Below, piece after piece: positions 17,251-26,017 of a DNA stretch of 61,244 nucleotides. Positions within the stretch are counted from its first letter, which is position 1. Each line of letters opens with the position of its first letter. The notes under the pieces are model-generated. The model saw only the letters and a list, made by a program, of their open reading frames with translations, searched no databases and was not told where the DNA came from. Origin of the DNA: Porphyromonas uenonis 60-3 (lineage in GTDB: Bacteria; Bacteroidota; Bacteroidia; Bacteroidales; Porphyromonadaceae); assembly GCF_000174775.1 (NCBI RefSeq), contig NZ_ACLR01000221.1, forward strand, positions 1 to 61,244, in the 5' to 3' direction. The translations under genes and the position numbers were made by a program.

Positions 17251-18932
17251 ATACTTCCTATACATTCAACATTTCATTAAGTGTCCTCAATCACTTAGGA
17301 CGAAACCTTTACAGAAGCTTCATCACCATATTGGGCGAGGCTATATCTAATGCTTGGGATGCAGATGCCAAGCGTGTTTCTATTACGATAGATCGCGACA
17401 AGAGTTTATTGATTATCAGAGATGATGGCATTGGGATGACTTCTAAAGATTTCCAAGACAAATTTCTGAAAATAGGATATTCAAAGCGCCAATCAGGCGA
17501 TTCAAAAACGCCAGATGGTCGACCCTTTATCGGTCGCAAGGGCATTGGAAAGCTCGCCCTTTTGTCGTGTGCTAAAAAGATCTCCGTGATAACGAAGGCG
17601 TGTGGTTCAGATTGGGTTGGAGGTGTTATAGACAATTCGTCGCTGGATAAGGCTATTAGTGATGATATACCTTCTTCTGGTTATAAGCTAGGTGTACTCC
17701 CTCCTTCTATACTCACAAAGTATACATCTTCTTTTATAACGGAGGGCTCTGGCACAATCCTCATATTTGAAGACATTAATGAGGGTATTCGGAATAAAAT
17801 TGAATATATTCGCCAGCAGATCGCTTTGTCCTTCCGGTTTTCGTTGCTTGATCCAAGCTTTTGCATAACTCTAAACGAGGTAGATGTTACAATAAATGAC
17901 CTGCAAGAGCTGATAAACAACACTCAATTTCTCTGGAAAATAAACGAACAAACCAAAGACGAATATATTGTAAGGCTTGAAGAAAAGGCAACCCCTGAGT
18001 TTAGAACCAAAACTTTTGACGTAAATCAACTTCCCATCTCAGGCTTTATTGCTTCTATTCAAAAACCTTCAATGTTGACTATTCGAGGAGCTCAAGAAAA
18101 GGTTAGCTTGGATTTATATGTCAATGGACGACTGAGGGAAAAAGACATTTTGAGACATATCTCTTTCAGTCGAGTGGTGGAAAACTACCTATATGGGCAG
18201 ATACACTACAATGACTTAGATGATGAAAAAGATAGATTTACAAGCAGTCGTGAAGGAGTTATTCCCAATGATGACAAATACAAAGCCTTGCTAGAGTGCC
18301 TCAAAGAAGAGGTGATGCCAAGTATTATTAATGATTGGGATAAATGGCGTCTAGAATTAAAGCAGGACGGAGATCCCGATAATACAACATCCCTGACTAC
18401 TCGGGAGAGGAAATCCAAGGCTTTATTTGACGAGCTTTCAAGGGGATTTGTTAACGGAGTCCAGCCTACAACTCAACGCAAAATAGATGCCTGGATTCAG
18501 GATTTAGAGCCAGATGCAAAATTCAACTTGCCTGCGTATGGAGAATGCTTTTTAGCAGAAAATCTTCTCAGAAGGTATATTGAGGAACAACAGATTCCTC
18601 TCTCTTCCAAGCAGAACAACATTGAGAAATGGAGAAAAAATGCAATTGAGGCTCAAAATAAGGCTGGAATTAGCATTCGAATAAGAGAAATTGACACTGA
18701 TATATATTATTACGACATGCAACTACTGTCCGAGTTATCTGATCCCGAAAGAGATAGAGGATCAAAAGCTTGTTTGTCTAGGGATGCTTTGACGTACAAG
18801 CCTATGCGAGATGCTATGGCTCATACCTCTCGACTAACAAAAGACGCACAAAATCTTCTTACAACAACTTTCGCAAACATCAAAGCTCGCCTTATCAAAT
18901 TGCTTGGCAGCTCTTCTCAAAACGAGAGCTAG
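17247..18932 (+). CDS. GHKL (MORC/MutL-like) ATPase with C-terminal HEPN-like domain
   Basis: A 561-residue protein coupled to the methyltransferase by an ATGA overlap. The N-terminal domain is a GHKL ATPase: N-box ILGEAISNAWDADA (E31, N35), RDDGIGM (58-64) and the lid GRKGIGKLAL (96-105). A middle region with YVNGRLREKDILRHISFSR and DRFTSSREGVI resembles the S5-like transducer of MORC/MutL proteins. The C-terminal 130 or so residues are helical, start with YGECFLAENLLRRYIEE and carry RDAMAH (521-526), which fits the R-x4-H signature of HEPN RNases. Such ATPases paired with methylases are known from restriction-like systems. The nuclease role is inferred and untested. Codon use is AT-rich like its partner. 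Confidence 0.85.
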   Translation: MNTSYTFNISLSVLNHLGRNLYRSFITILGEAISNAWDADAKRVSITIDRDKSLLIIRDDGIGMTSKDFQDKFLKIGYSKRQSGDSKTPDGRPFIGRKGIGKLALLSCAKKISVITKACGSDWVGGVIDNSSLDKAISDDIPSSGYKLGVLPPSILTKYTSSFITEGSGTILIFEDINEGIRNKIEYIRQQIALSFRFSLLDPSFCITLNEVDVTINDLQELINNTQFLWKINEQTKDEYIVRLEEKATPEFRTKTFDVNQLPISGFIASIQKPSMLTIRGAQEKVSLDLYVNGRLREKDILRHISFSRVVENYLYGQIHYNDLDDEKDRFTSSREGVIPNDDKYKALLECLKEEVMPSIINDWDKWRLELKQDGDPDNTTSLTTRERKSKALFDELSRGFVNGVQPTTQRKIDAWIQDLEPDAKFNLPAYGECFLAENLLRRYIEEQQIPLSSKQNNIEKWRKNAIEAQNKAGISIRIREIDTDIYYYDMQLLSELSDPERDRGSKACLSRDALTYKPMRDAMAHTSRLTKDAQNLLTTTFANIKARLIKLLGSSSQNES

Positions 18933-18940
18933 CCAAAAGT

Positions 18941-18971
18941 TTTGTCACGCCAAAAGCTTTGATTACCTTTG
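18941..18971 (+). promoter_or_regulatory. Strong Bacteroidetes promoter just after the GHKL gene
   Basis: TTTG (18941-18944), exactly 19 nt, then TACCTTTG (18964-18971) match the consensus in both boxes and spacing. It lies only about 10 nt before a hairpin with a T-rich tail (18983-19030), so it would drive a very short transcript. Confidence 0.7.
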
Positions 18972-18977
18972 CACTGT

Positions 18978-19032
18978 GTAGAACCTGCCAAGCCTCTCAA
19001 CGATGCTCAAATTGGCAGGTCGTTTTATTTTA
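18978..19032 (+). ncRNA. Candidate small RNA or attenuated leader, about 50 nt
   Basis: The preceding promoter should start transcription near 18978. A perfect 9-bp stem ACCTGCCAA (18983-18991) with TTGGCAGGT (19012-19020), loop 20 nt, is followed by CGTTTTATTTT. Promoter, hairpin and T-tract together define a transcript of roughly 50 nt. The same hairpin could simply end the methyltransferase/GHKL operon, or attenuate transcription into psd 180 nt downstream. Confidence 0.45.
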
Positions 19033-19147
19033 CACCTCTCATGAAAAGGTCATTTCACAAAGCCTGCTTTATCTATTGAAGAGCATACAGGCTAATTCCT
19101 ATTTTGAGGTGCTGGGGGAGTGGGGTAGAGCTTTGGGGGCTATTTTG

Positions 19148-19155
19148 TATCTTTG
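19148..19155 (+). promoter_or_regulatory. -7 promoter box upstream of psd
   Basis: TATCTTTG followed by C, 42 nt before the psd ATG. No -33 box at normal spacing could be identified. Confidence 0.45.
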
Positions 19156-19197
19156 CCTATCATAATTACTGCCGATTCCTATTCTACTTAATCCATA

Positions 19198-19872
19198 ATG
19201 AAAAAGGTACGACTACATCGCGAGGGGGTGGGACTCCTCGTCTCTTTCTTCCTCATATTGACGTTGGCTTGCTGGGCAACCTTTGTCTTTGTGCCCTTTA
19301 AGGGGGTATTTATCTTGACCCTACTGGTGTCGCTCACGGTGATGGGGCTAGCGCTAAACTTCTTTCGCTTCCCCAGACGTAGCAATAGCGAGGCGGCCAA
19401 TAGACGCCTCATCGTAGCGCCAGCCGATGGCAAGGTGGTGGTCATGGAGGAGGTCGAGGAGCCTGAACTGCTGGGACGTCGCTGTCTCAAGCTCTCAATC
19501 TTTATGTCGCTCTACAATGTACATGCTAACTGGGTCGCCTGCAATGGTACGATCACTCATGTGGAGCATCAGAGCGGTGCTTACTACAAGGCGTTTCTCC
19601 CTAAGAGTAGCGTGCTCAATGAGCGCTCGGCGGTGATCATTCGTACGGATGGTGGCCATGAGGTGCTAGAGCGTCAGATCGCTGGAGCTGTGGCACGACG
19701 TATTGTCACTTACCCGAAGGTGGGCGACGAGGTGACGGTCGAGGACTTCCTCGGCTTCATCAAGTTTGGCTCACGCATCGACCTTTACCTGCCTCTGGGT
19801 ACGGAGATAGCGATCAAGATAGGCGACGAAGTGGTGGGCGGTGAGACAACGCTGGGCTATCTGCCCCAGTAG
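19198..19872 (+). CDS. psd: Phosphatidylserine decarboxylase (short, archaeal-type form)
   Basis: This membrane-associated enzyme decarboxylates phosphatidylserine to phosphatidylethanolamine. It has 224 residues, the length of the short family. Two hydrophobic segments lie at about 11-57 (LLVSFFLILTLACWATFVFV and FILTLLVSLTVMGLAL). The conserved core has IVAPADGKV, KLSIFMSLYNVHANW and the C-terminal GS pair (191-192, in IKFGSRIDLYLP). There self-cleavage yields the alpha chain with its pyruvoyl group. The next gene, 39 nt downstream, makes the substrate. Confidence 0.95.
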   Translation: MKKVRLHREGVGLLVSFFLILTLACWATFVFVPFKGVFILTLLVSLTVMGLALNFFRFPRRSNSEAANRRLIVAPADGKVVVMEEVEEPELLGRRCLKLSIFMSLYNVHANWVACNGTITHVEHQSGAYYKAFLPKSSVLNERSAVIIRTDGGHEVLERQIAGAVARRIVTYPKVGDEVTVEDFLGFIKFGSRIDLYLPLGTEIAIKIGDEVVGGETTLGYLPQ

Positions 19873-19911
19873 GCACGCTTCTTGCTGTATGAAGATCAAA
19901 ACCTCGTTGTC

Positions 19912-20673
19912 ATGATAAAACGACTAATCCCCAATCTCCTAACGCTGTGCAATATCCTCTCGGGTGCGGCAGCGATCATTTCGATCCTATATTATAAGGA
20001 GTACCAGATGGGTGCCATCTGGATTGCTGTGGGTGCTTTCTTTGACCTGCTCGATGGTATGGTAGCGCGGCTCTTGCATGCGACCTCTCCGATAGGCGCT
20101 GATCTAGACTCGCTCTCAGATGTGGTCACCTTTGGCCTAGCGCCTGCACTACTAGCTCTCTGCACGATGGAGGGGAGGCTCTTGGCAAGTGGCTACGTAG
20201 CGTCTACGGCTCTGATGATGTCGCTACCTTTTCTCTTGATCCTGCCGTTTGCAGCCTACCGCTTGGCACTCTTTAATAATGATACGGGGACGAGCAACTA
20301 CTTCCGTGGGCTACCGGTGCCCGCCTCTGCGCTTTTGTGGATTGGCATCTCGCTCTCCTCTTGCGCCTGTGCGGTGGATACGCTTTCGCTAGTGACTAGC
20401 TATGGGCTACTCCTCCTCTCCTGTATCCTGATGGTGAGCCGTGTGCCGATGCTCTCGCTGAAGCATCTAGGTGCACAGATGAAAGCATCTCACGGTACGG
20501 TCATCCTCATCGCATGGGGCGCTATCCTAGTCCCGGCGGGCTGTATCTATATGTGGCTGGGCTCCGTGGCGAGTACGCTACGCCTAGCGATGCTACTCTA
20601 TATCATCGTCTCGCTTGCTATCGGTCGGCAGATCAAGAGCAATTCGGACGCGATTGATGCCACTCAACAATAA
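19912..20673 (+). CDS. pssA: CDP-diacylglycerol--serine O-phosphatidyltransferase
   Basis: The enzyme makes phosphatidylserine from CDP-diacylglycerol and serine. From ATG 19912 the protein has 253 residues; the in-frame TTG at 19882 is less likely, as MIKRLIPNLLTLCNILSG is the usual family start. The CDP-alcohol phosphatidyltransferase motif D-G-x2-A-R-x8-G-x3-D-x3-D is complete at residues 48-70 (D48, G49, A52, R53, G62, D66, D70). Several membrane segments follow. It lies between psd and the DUF4834 gene, all likely in one operon, and acts just before Psd. Confidence 0.95.
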   Translation: MIKRLIPNLLTLCNILSGAAAIISILYYKEYQMGAIWIAVGAFFDLLDGMVARLLHATSPIGADLDSLSDVVTFGLAPALLALCTMEGRLLASGYVASTALMMSLPFLLILPFAAYRLALFNNDTGTSNYFRGLPVPASALLWIGISLSSCACAVDTLSLVTSYGLLLLSCILMVSRVPMLSLKHLGAQMKASHGTVILIAWGAILVPAGCIYMWLGSVASTLRLAMLLYIIVSLAIGRQIKSNSDAIDATQQ

Positions 20674-20695
20674 CACCTTAATCTACACCTGATAC

Positions 20696-20977
20696 ATGGA
20701 ATTCATACTTGGTCTGATCATCGTTATAGGGCTTGCGTACCTGCTCATTAGACGCTTTGCTTCTCGTATATTGTACTGGATGGTGAGACGCTACATACAG
20801 CAGGCTGACCCGCACACTAAGTCACGAAAAGCGCCACGCAAGGGGTGGCACTCGGCCGCTTCACAGCAAAGCTCCGCAGATGCACAGTCACAGCAGGGTA
20901 AGCTGGACATGAAGGATATAGCGAAGAAGAAGTTTGAGAAAGACCAAGGCGAGTACGTAGACTTTGAGGAGGAGTAA
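20696..20977 (+). CDS. DUF4834 family small membrane protein
   Basis: This 93-residue protein has one N-terminal membrane segment (FILGLIIVIGLAYLLI), then a basic region (RRFASRILYWMVRRYIQQ), a low-complexity serine/glutamine stretch and a charged end MKDIAKKKFEKDQGEYVDFEEE. This matches the DUF4834 family as I recall it, which often follows pssA in Bacteroidetes. Function unknown. It begins 22 nt after pssA stops and is followed by a terminator. Confidence 0.85.
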   Translation: MEFILGLIIVIGLAYLLIRRFASRILYWMVRRYIQQADPHTKSRKAPRKGWHSAASQQSSADAQSQQGKLDMKDIAKKKFEKDQGEYVDFEEE

Positions 20978-21001
20978 GCACTCTATTCAGTTATTACAAG
21001 G

Positions 21002-21045
21002 AAGTCTTGATTAGAACTTTGGGCTCTAGTCAAGACTTTTGATTT
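21002..21045 (+). terminator. Terminator of the psd-pssA-DUF4834 operon
   Basis: AAGTCTTGA (21002-21010) pairs with TCAAGACTT (21030-21038); four further pairs (TAGA/TCTA) extend the stem after one mismatch. TTTTGATTTTG follows. It lies between the convergent DUF4834 gene and dprA. Confidence 0.8.
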
Positions 21046-21068
21046 TGTTTATGGGCGGGGACGTGTGG

Positions 21069-22223
21069 CTAGATCTGTAGCTTGTAGCGCCCATCGGGCT
21101 GGAGCGAGACGGCGCCGTCGCTCTCGAGGAGGAAGAGTCGGAAGCTTACCTCGTCGACGCCCATGAGCGTCTGGTCACAGATAGCATCTATAGAGAGGCC
21201 ATCACCGCTCTCTATGAGTAGGTCGAGGAGGGGACGTGTCTTAGGCTCTAGGCGAGCACGCAGAGCGTTGAGCTTGCTCTCGTGAGACATGGAGCCGACG
21301 GCACTGCGCGCCTCATGGTCGGGCTTCTTCCACTCGAGGTCTTCGCAGAGGTGAGTGGCTGAGGTGATGAGCTTGGCGATATTGTTGTAGATAAGGTTGT
21401 TGCACCCTTCGTTTTCACGATCTGAGGGGCGTCCTGGGAGTGCGTAGACGGCACGGTCGTAGTCGAAGGCTTGGTGTGCCGTGATGAGCGAACCGCCACG
21501 CTCGGCAGACTGTCCGACGAGGGTCGCCTGCGTAAGCCCCGCCACGATACGATTGCGCAAGACGAACTGATGTCGCTGAGGCTTGACACCAGCAGGGTAC
21601 TCGGAGAGTAAAGCTCCACCGTGAGATACGATGCTGCGAGCGAGGTTGCGGTGATTGCTCGGATAGATCATGTGAAGTCCGTGCGCCAGCACAGCAACGG
21701 TGGGCAAGCCCGCCTGCAGCGCCGCCTTGTGTGAGACAGCGTCTAGCCCAAGAGCCAGTCCGCTGACGATGGTCACGCTGTCGGTCACGCTGGGCAGATG
21801 GCTGATGATCGTCTGCAGATCCTCGACACCATGCTGCGAAGGTTTGCGCGTACCAACGACGCTGAGCGTCTGCTCCGCATGGAGTGGCGCTAGGTCGCCT
21901 AGATAAAAGAGTATCAGTGGCGCATCGGCACACTGTAGGAGTAGAGGTGGGTAGTCGGCATCGTAGATGCTGACCATTAGAATGCCTAGGTCGGCGGTGC
22001 GCTGTAGTAGCGCTTGCGTTTCCTCAAGCTTAGCCCGATCCCGTAGGAGCGGGTAGAGATGCGTGTAGACGTGGCTGTTGAGCCTTGCCAGAGCTTGTGG
22101 ATCAGCCCATAGTGCTGTGGCTGATCCAGCAAACTCTATCAGATGGCGAGCGAGCTGTAGCGATACGCCCTTGAGCTGTGTCAAGGCATAGATACAGAGG
22201 TGCTCGCGACTTATCTCAGGCAT
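21069..22223 (-). CDS. dprA: DNA-processing protein DprA
   Basis: DprA binds incoming single-stranded DNA and loads RecA during natural transformation. The protein has 384 residues. The Rossmann-like core carries the conserved phrases LSVVGTRKPSQHG, IVSGLALGLDAVSHKAAL, VAVLAHGLHMIYPSNHRNLA, RNRIVAGLT, ERGGSLITAHQAFDYDRAVYALPG and the NLIYNNIAKLIT end. A helix-hairpin-helix-like N-terminus (LTQLKGVSLQLARHLIEFAG) and a C-terminal winged-helix-like domain (GDGLSIDAICDQTLMGVDEVSFRLFLLE) frame it. purL lies 17 nt upstream in the same direction, so they may be co-transcribed. Confidence 0.95.
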   Translation of the reverse strand: MPEISREHLCIYALTQLKGVSLQLARHLIEFAGSATALWADPQALARLNSHVYTHLYPLLRDRAKLEETQALLQRTADLGILMVSIYDADYPPLLLQCADAPLILFYLGDLAPLHAEQTLSVVGTRKPSQHGVEDLQTIISHLPSVTDSVTIVSGLALGLDAVSHKAALQAGLPTVAVLAHGLHMIYPSNHRNLARSIVSHGGALLSEYPAGVKPQRHQFVLRNRIVAGLTQATLVGQSAERGGSLITAHQAFDYDRAVYALPGRPSDRENEGCNNLIYNNIAKLITSATHLCEDLEWKKPDHEARSAVGSMSHESKLNALRARLEPKTRPLLDLLIESGDGLSIDAICDQTLMGVDEVSFRLFLLESDGAVSLQPDGRYKLQI

Positions 22224-22240
22224 AGGCTAGGTGGCGGGGA

Positions 22241-25200
22241 CTACTGCTGGGCGAGCCACTCGTAACCGTTGCGGAAGAACTGTATCCACGGTGAGACCTG
22301 ATCCTCCTGGCGACGCTCCTCGGGGTAGAAGCTACACTGCCAGGTGAGCGTAGCACGCTCAGGGTGAGGCATCATAGCTAGGTGACGGCCATCGCTACTG
22401 CAAAGTGCTGCGATGCCACGCTCAGAACCATTAGGATTGCCGGGATAGGTGTCGTAATGGTAGCGCGCTGCGATCTGCTCATCAGGTATCGTGGGGCAGA
22501 CGAAGCGACCCTCGCCGTGAGCCACCCAGACACCGAGCTGACAGCCCTCGAGACCTTGTGTCAAGATAGCACCCGTGTCGGCTATGTCTACGGTTAGGAA
22601 GTTGGACTCAAACTTGTGCGAGGCGTTGTGCTCCAGCTTGAAGAGGCTTTCGCCCTGAGCATCCTTGCCGAGTAGCCCAAGCTGAGCCATGAGCTGACAG
22701 CCGTTGCAGATGCCGAGTGAGAGGGTGTCGGGACGAGCGTAGAAAGCTTCGATAGCCTTGCGAGCCCGCTCATTGTAAAGGATGCCCGCAGCCCAGCCCT
22801 TGGCAGAGCCTAAGACATCGGAGTGCGAGAAGCCTCCACAGTAAACGAGCATGCGAACGTCGGCTAGGTCGGTGCGTCCCTCGATGAGATCGGTCAGATG
22901 GACGTCCACCACGTCAAAGCCTGCGAGGTGCAGTGCGTAAGCCATTTCACGCTCACCGTTGGTGCCGTTGTCACGTAGGATAGCCGCCTTGATGCCAGAT
23001 GCCTTCGTGCGATGAGGCTCTAGACCGAGACCCGCATAAGTGCCAGCGAAAGCGTGCGGGAAGCGCCACTGTACGGGCTGCTTGCCAAGGTTCTCGTAGC
23101 GACTCGTTGCTGGAGCTTCGCCACTCTGGAAGCAGTCTAGCAGGTAAGATTTGTTTGCCCAGCACTTGCGCGCGGCATCAATGTCGATCTCGTACGTTTT
23201 GCCCTCCTGATGGATCATCAGCAGGCGAGACTCGGTGGGTGCGCCTAGGTCGGCATAAGCGATCTCGTACTCCTCGAGGATACGCTTCGCCTGCTCTGCC
23301 TTAGAAACCTGTAGGATGACGCCCGGGTTCTCGCTATAAAGTGCCGTGACGAGGTCCACATTGGCGAGTGCGTCTAGGCTGATCTCAGCGCCACCCTGCG
23401 TATTGGCAAAGCACATCTCCAAGAGCGTCGTGACCATACCGCCTGCCGAGATGTCGTGACCAGCTAGGACTAACCCCTTATGGATCAACTCCTGAACGGC
23501 CTCAAAGGCGGTGGCGAAGTAGTCGGTGTCGCCGACTGTGGGGAAGCTGTCCCCCAGCTGTCCCAATGCTTGTGCCAAAGCTGAGCCACCGAGAGCCATC
23601 GGAGCAAAGCTAAAGTCTATGTAGAGCAGACGGCTCTGCTTAGCCGCCTTGAGCTCAGGCGTCACGATGCCCCTGACGTTACTCACGGGAGCTGCTGCGG
23701 TGATGATCAGTGTGCCTGGGCTCATCACCTGCTTTCCGTCGGGATACTTCTGCGTCATGGAGAGCGAGTCCTTGCCCGTCGGAATGTTGATCCCTAGATC
23801 TATGGCAAACTCGCTACAAGCCTGCACCGCCTGATAGAGACGTGCGTCCTCGCCCTTGTTGCGACAAGGCCACATCCAGTTAGCGCTGAGCGAGATGCCA
23901 CGTATGCCACCCTCGATGGGCGCAAAGACAATGTTCGTCAGAGCCTCTGCGATAGCCATCCGAGAGCCAGCCCCAGCATCGATGAGTGCCACCTGAGGAG
24001 CATGTCCTACAGCAGTAGCCATACCGCTCTTGCCGTCATAGTCTAGTGCCATAGCACCGAGGTCGGAGAGCGGTAGCTGAAGTGCACCGACGCACTGTTG
24101 CTGTGCTACACGACCCGTCACGGAGCGGTCCACTTTGTTGGTCAACCAATCCTTAGAGGCGACCGCTTCGAGGGTCAATACTTTGTCTAGATACTGGCGC
24201 CAGAGCTCTTTGTCATAGCTTACTGGTGCAAATTGGTGAGCGACCGTCTCGTCTTCCATAACGGTCTTGGGCGACTGCCCCAGCAGGTCGGACACGGCTA
24301 AGTCAATGGCAGCGCGTCCCTCCCGCTCTGTGCTAAAGAGGAGGCGCTCATCGTCGGTCGTCTCGCCTACCTTATATATAGGGCTGCCCTCACGACGTGC
24401 TATCTGCTCCATCTGCGCGTATTCACGCTCCTGGATGAGCAGACCGACACGCTCTTGGCTCTCATTGCCGATGATCTCTCTAGCGGAGAGTGTCGGGTCA
24501 CCTACGGGTAGTGCGTCAATGTCAATGCGTCCTCCCGTCTCCTCGATCAGCTCGGTGAGACAGTTCAAGTGTCCGCCAGCGCCGTGATCGTGGATGCTCA
24601 CGATCGGGTTGTCGCCCTGCTCGCTGATGGAGCGGACCACGTTGAGGACACGCTTCTGCATCTCAGGGTTGGCACGCTGTACCGCATTAAGCTCTATACC
24701 GCTACTGTACTCGCCCGTAGCGACAGAGCTGACGGCACCGCCACCCATACCGATGCGGTAGTTGTCGCCACCGAGTAGTACGACCGTCTCGCCAGGTTGT
24801 GGCGTCTCCTTCTTAGCATCCTCTTGGGGAGCGTAGCCCATACCGCCAGCCAGCATGATCACCTTATCGTAGCCGTAGAGCGTACTGTCGGAGCTCTCCT
24901 GATGCTCGAAGGTCAGTAGCGAACCGTTGATCAGTGGCTGACCAAACTTATTGCCAAAGTCACTAGCGCCGTCGCTCGCTTTCGTCAGGATCTCTTGCGG
25001 AGACTGGTAAAGCCACGGACGTGGGGCTAGCTTGGCGGGGCTAAGCTTCTGATCCTTCTCTAGACGTGGGTAGGAGGTGATGTAGACGGCACTACCAGAG
25101 AGTGGTAGCGATCCCTTGCCACCACACATGCGGTCGCGGATCTCACCGCCCGAGCCAGTAGCCGCTCCGTTGAAGGGTTCGACCGTTGTGGGGAAGTTGT

Positions 25201-25942
25201 GTGTCTCAGCCTTTAGCGCTAAAACTGTATTGCGCTCCCGTAGTGTAAAGAGCGAGGGCTCCGTCGCGCTCGTTGGCGCAAACTGCCAGACGCGGGGACC
25301 CTTGACAAAAGCCACATTATCCTTGTAAGCCGATACGATGCCGTTGGGGTTCTCCTTGGAGGTTTGCTTGATCATCGCAAAGAGCGAATCGTTTTGTCGC
25401 AAACCATCGATGACGAATGTGCCGTTGAATATCTTATGACGGCAGTGCTCTGAGTTGACCTGTGAGAAGCCAAAGACCTCAGAGTCAGTCAGCGGGCGAC
25501 CAATGCGTGCCGAGACGCCCTGTAGGTAAGCTATCTCTTCCTCGCTTAGGGCTAGTCCCTCCTCCTCGTTGTACACCTCCAGGTCCGTGATCTCACGGAT
25601 CGGCTGTGGCTCAGCGGTCATGGCGAAGCTCTCCTGACCTAGCCCCTTGTAGATCGCTTGGAGCATCGGGTCGTAGTGTGGCTTCGCCTCGTGAGTACGT
25701 GTGAGCTGCTCAATACGATCGATGCCAGCGATGCGCATGTTTTGCGTTATCTCCACAGCGTTGGTGCTCCATGGGGTCACCTGCGTAGGACGGGGGCCCA
25801 CAAAGGTTCCCTCGAGATGAGACTCGGGAGCCAGCTGCGCTCCGCCAAAGAGCCACGAGAGACGCTCGCAGGTCTCCTCGCTGAGAGCTGAGGTGTGTGA
25901 GACGGCATAAATCGTATCACCAAGGACAAAATAACTAATCAT
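22241..25942 (-). CDS. purL: Phosphoribosylformylglycinamidine synthase (large single-chain PurL)
   Basis: This enzyme performs the fourth step of purine synthesis, turning FGAR, glutamine and ATP into FGAM. At 1233 residues it is the single-chain form. In order: an N-terminal PurS-like domain; the linker with GRPLTDSEVFGFSQVNSEHCRHKIFNG; two AIRS-type synthase halves (KAETHNFPTTVEPFNGAATGSGGEIRD; VSIHDHGAGGHLNCLTELIEETGG; PTGKDSLSM); and a C-terminal glutaminase with the nucleophile Cys in LGICNGCQLMAQLG and the His-Glu pair in MMPHPERATL. A -7 box on the minus strand lies at 25984-25991. Confidence 0.97.
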   Translation of the reverse strand: MISYFVLGDTIYAVSHTSALSEETCERLSWLFGGAQLAPESHLEGTFVGPRPTQVTPWSTNAVEITQNMRIAGIDRIEQLTRTHEAKPHYDPMLQAIYKGLGQESFAMTAEPQPIREITDLEVYNEEEGLALSEEEIAYLQGVSARIGRPLTDSEVFGFSQVNSEHCRHKIFNGTFVIDGLRQNDSLFAMIKQTSKENPNGIVSAYKDNVAFVKGPRVWQFAPTSATEPSLFTLRERNTVLALKAETHNFPTTVEPFNGAATGSGGEIRDRMCGGKGSLPLSGSAVYITSYPRLEKDQKLSPAKLAPRPWLYQSPQEILTKASDGASDFGNKFGQPLINGSLLTFEHQESSDSTLYGYDKVIMLAGGMGYAPQEDAKKETPQPGETVVLLGGDNYRIGMGGGAVSSVATGEYSSGIELNAVQRANPEMQKRVLNVVRSISEQGDNPIVSIHDHGAGGHLNCLTELIEETGGRIDIDALPVGDPTLSAREIIGNESQERVGLLIQEREYAQMEQIARREGSPIYKVGETTDDERLLFSTEREGRAAIDLAVSDLLGQSPKTVMEDETVAHQFAPVSYDKELWRQYLDKVLTLEAVASKDWLTNKVDRSVTGRVAQQQCVGALQLPLSDLGAMALDYDGKSGMATAVGHAPQVALIDAGAGSRMAIAEALTNIVFAPIEGGIRGISLSANWMWPCRNKGEDARLYQAVQACSEFAIDLGINIPTGKDSLSMTQKYPDGKQVMSPGTLIITAAAPVSNVRGIVTPELKAAKQSRLLYIDFSFAPMALGGSALAQALGQLGDSFPTVGDTDYFATAFEAVQELIHKGLVLAGHDISAGGMVTTLLEMCFANTQGGAEISLDALANVDLVTALYSENPGVILQVSKAEQAKRILEEYEIAYADLGAPTESRLLMIHQEGKTYEIDIDAARKCWANKSYLLDCFQSGEAPATSRYENLGKQPVQWRFPHAFAGTYAGLGLEPHRTKASGIKAAILRDNGTNGEREMAYALHLAGFDVVDVHLTDLIEGRTDLADVRMLVYCGGFSHSDVLGSAKGWAAGILYNERARKAIEAFYARPDTLSLGICNGCQLMAQLGLLGKDAQGESLFKLEHNASHKFESNFLTVDIADTGAILTQGLEGCQLGVWVAHGEGRFVCPTIPDEQIAARYHYDTYPGNPNGSERGIAALCSSDGRHLAMMPHPERATLTWQCSFYPEERRQEDQVSPWIQFFRNGYEWLAQQ

Positions 25943-25983
25943 AGCGGGTGTTGTGTATAATGGGTCTGAAACTACTTACGTTG

Positions 25984-25991
25984 CAAATGTA
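25984..25991 (-). promoter_or_regulatory. -7 promoter box upstream of purL
   Basis: On the minus strand TACATTTG followed by C matches TAnnTTTG, 41 nt before the purL start. No clear -33 box. Confidence 0.45.
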
Positions 25992-26017
25992 CGGAAATTA
26001 GCGCTGAGGGCAGTGGT

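Noticed and set aside
18959-19165. ORF of 68 codons after the GHKL gene
   Set aside because: It runs through the -7 box and the hairpin/T-tract, lacks any domain, and a promoter-terminator pair explains the sequence better.
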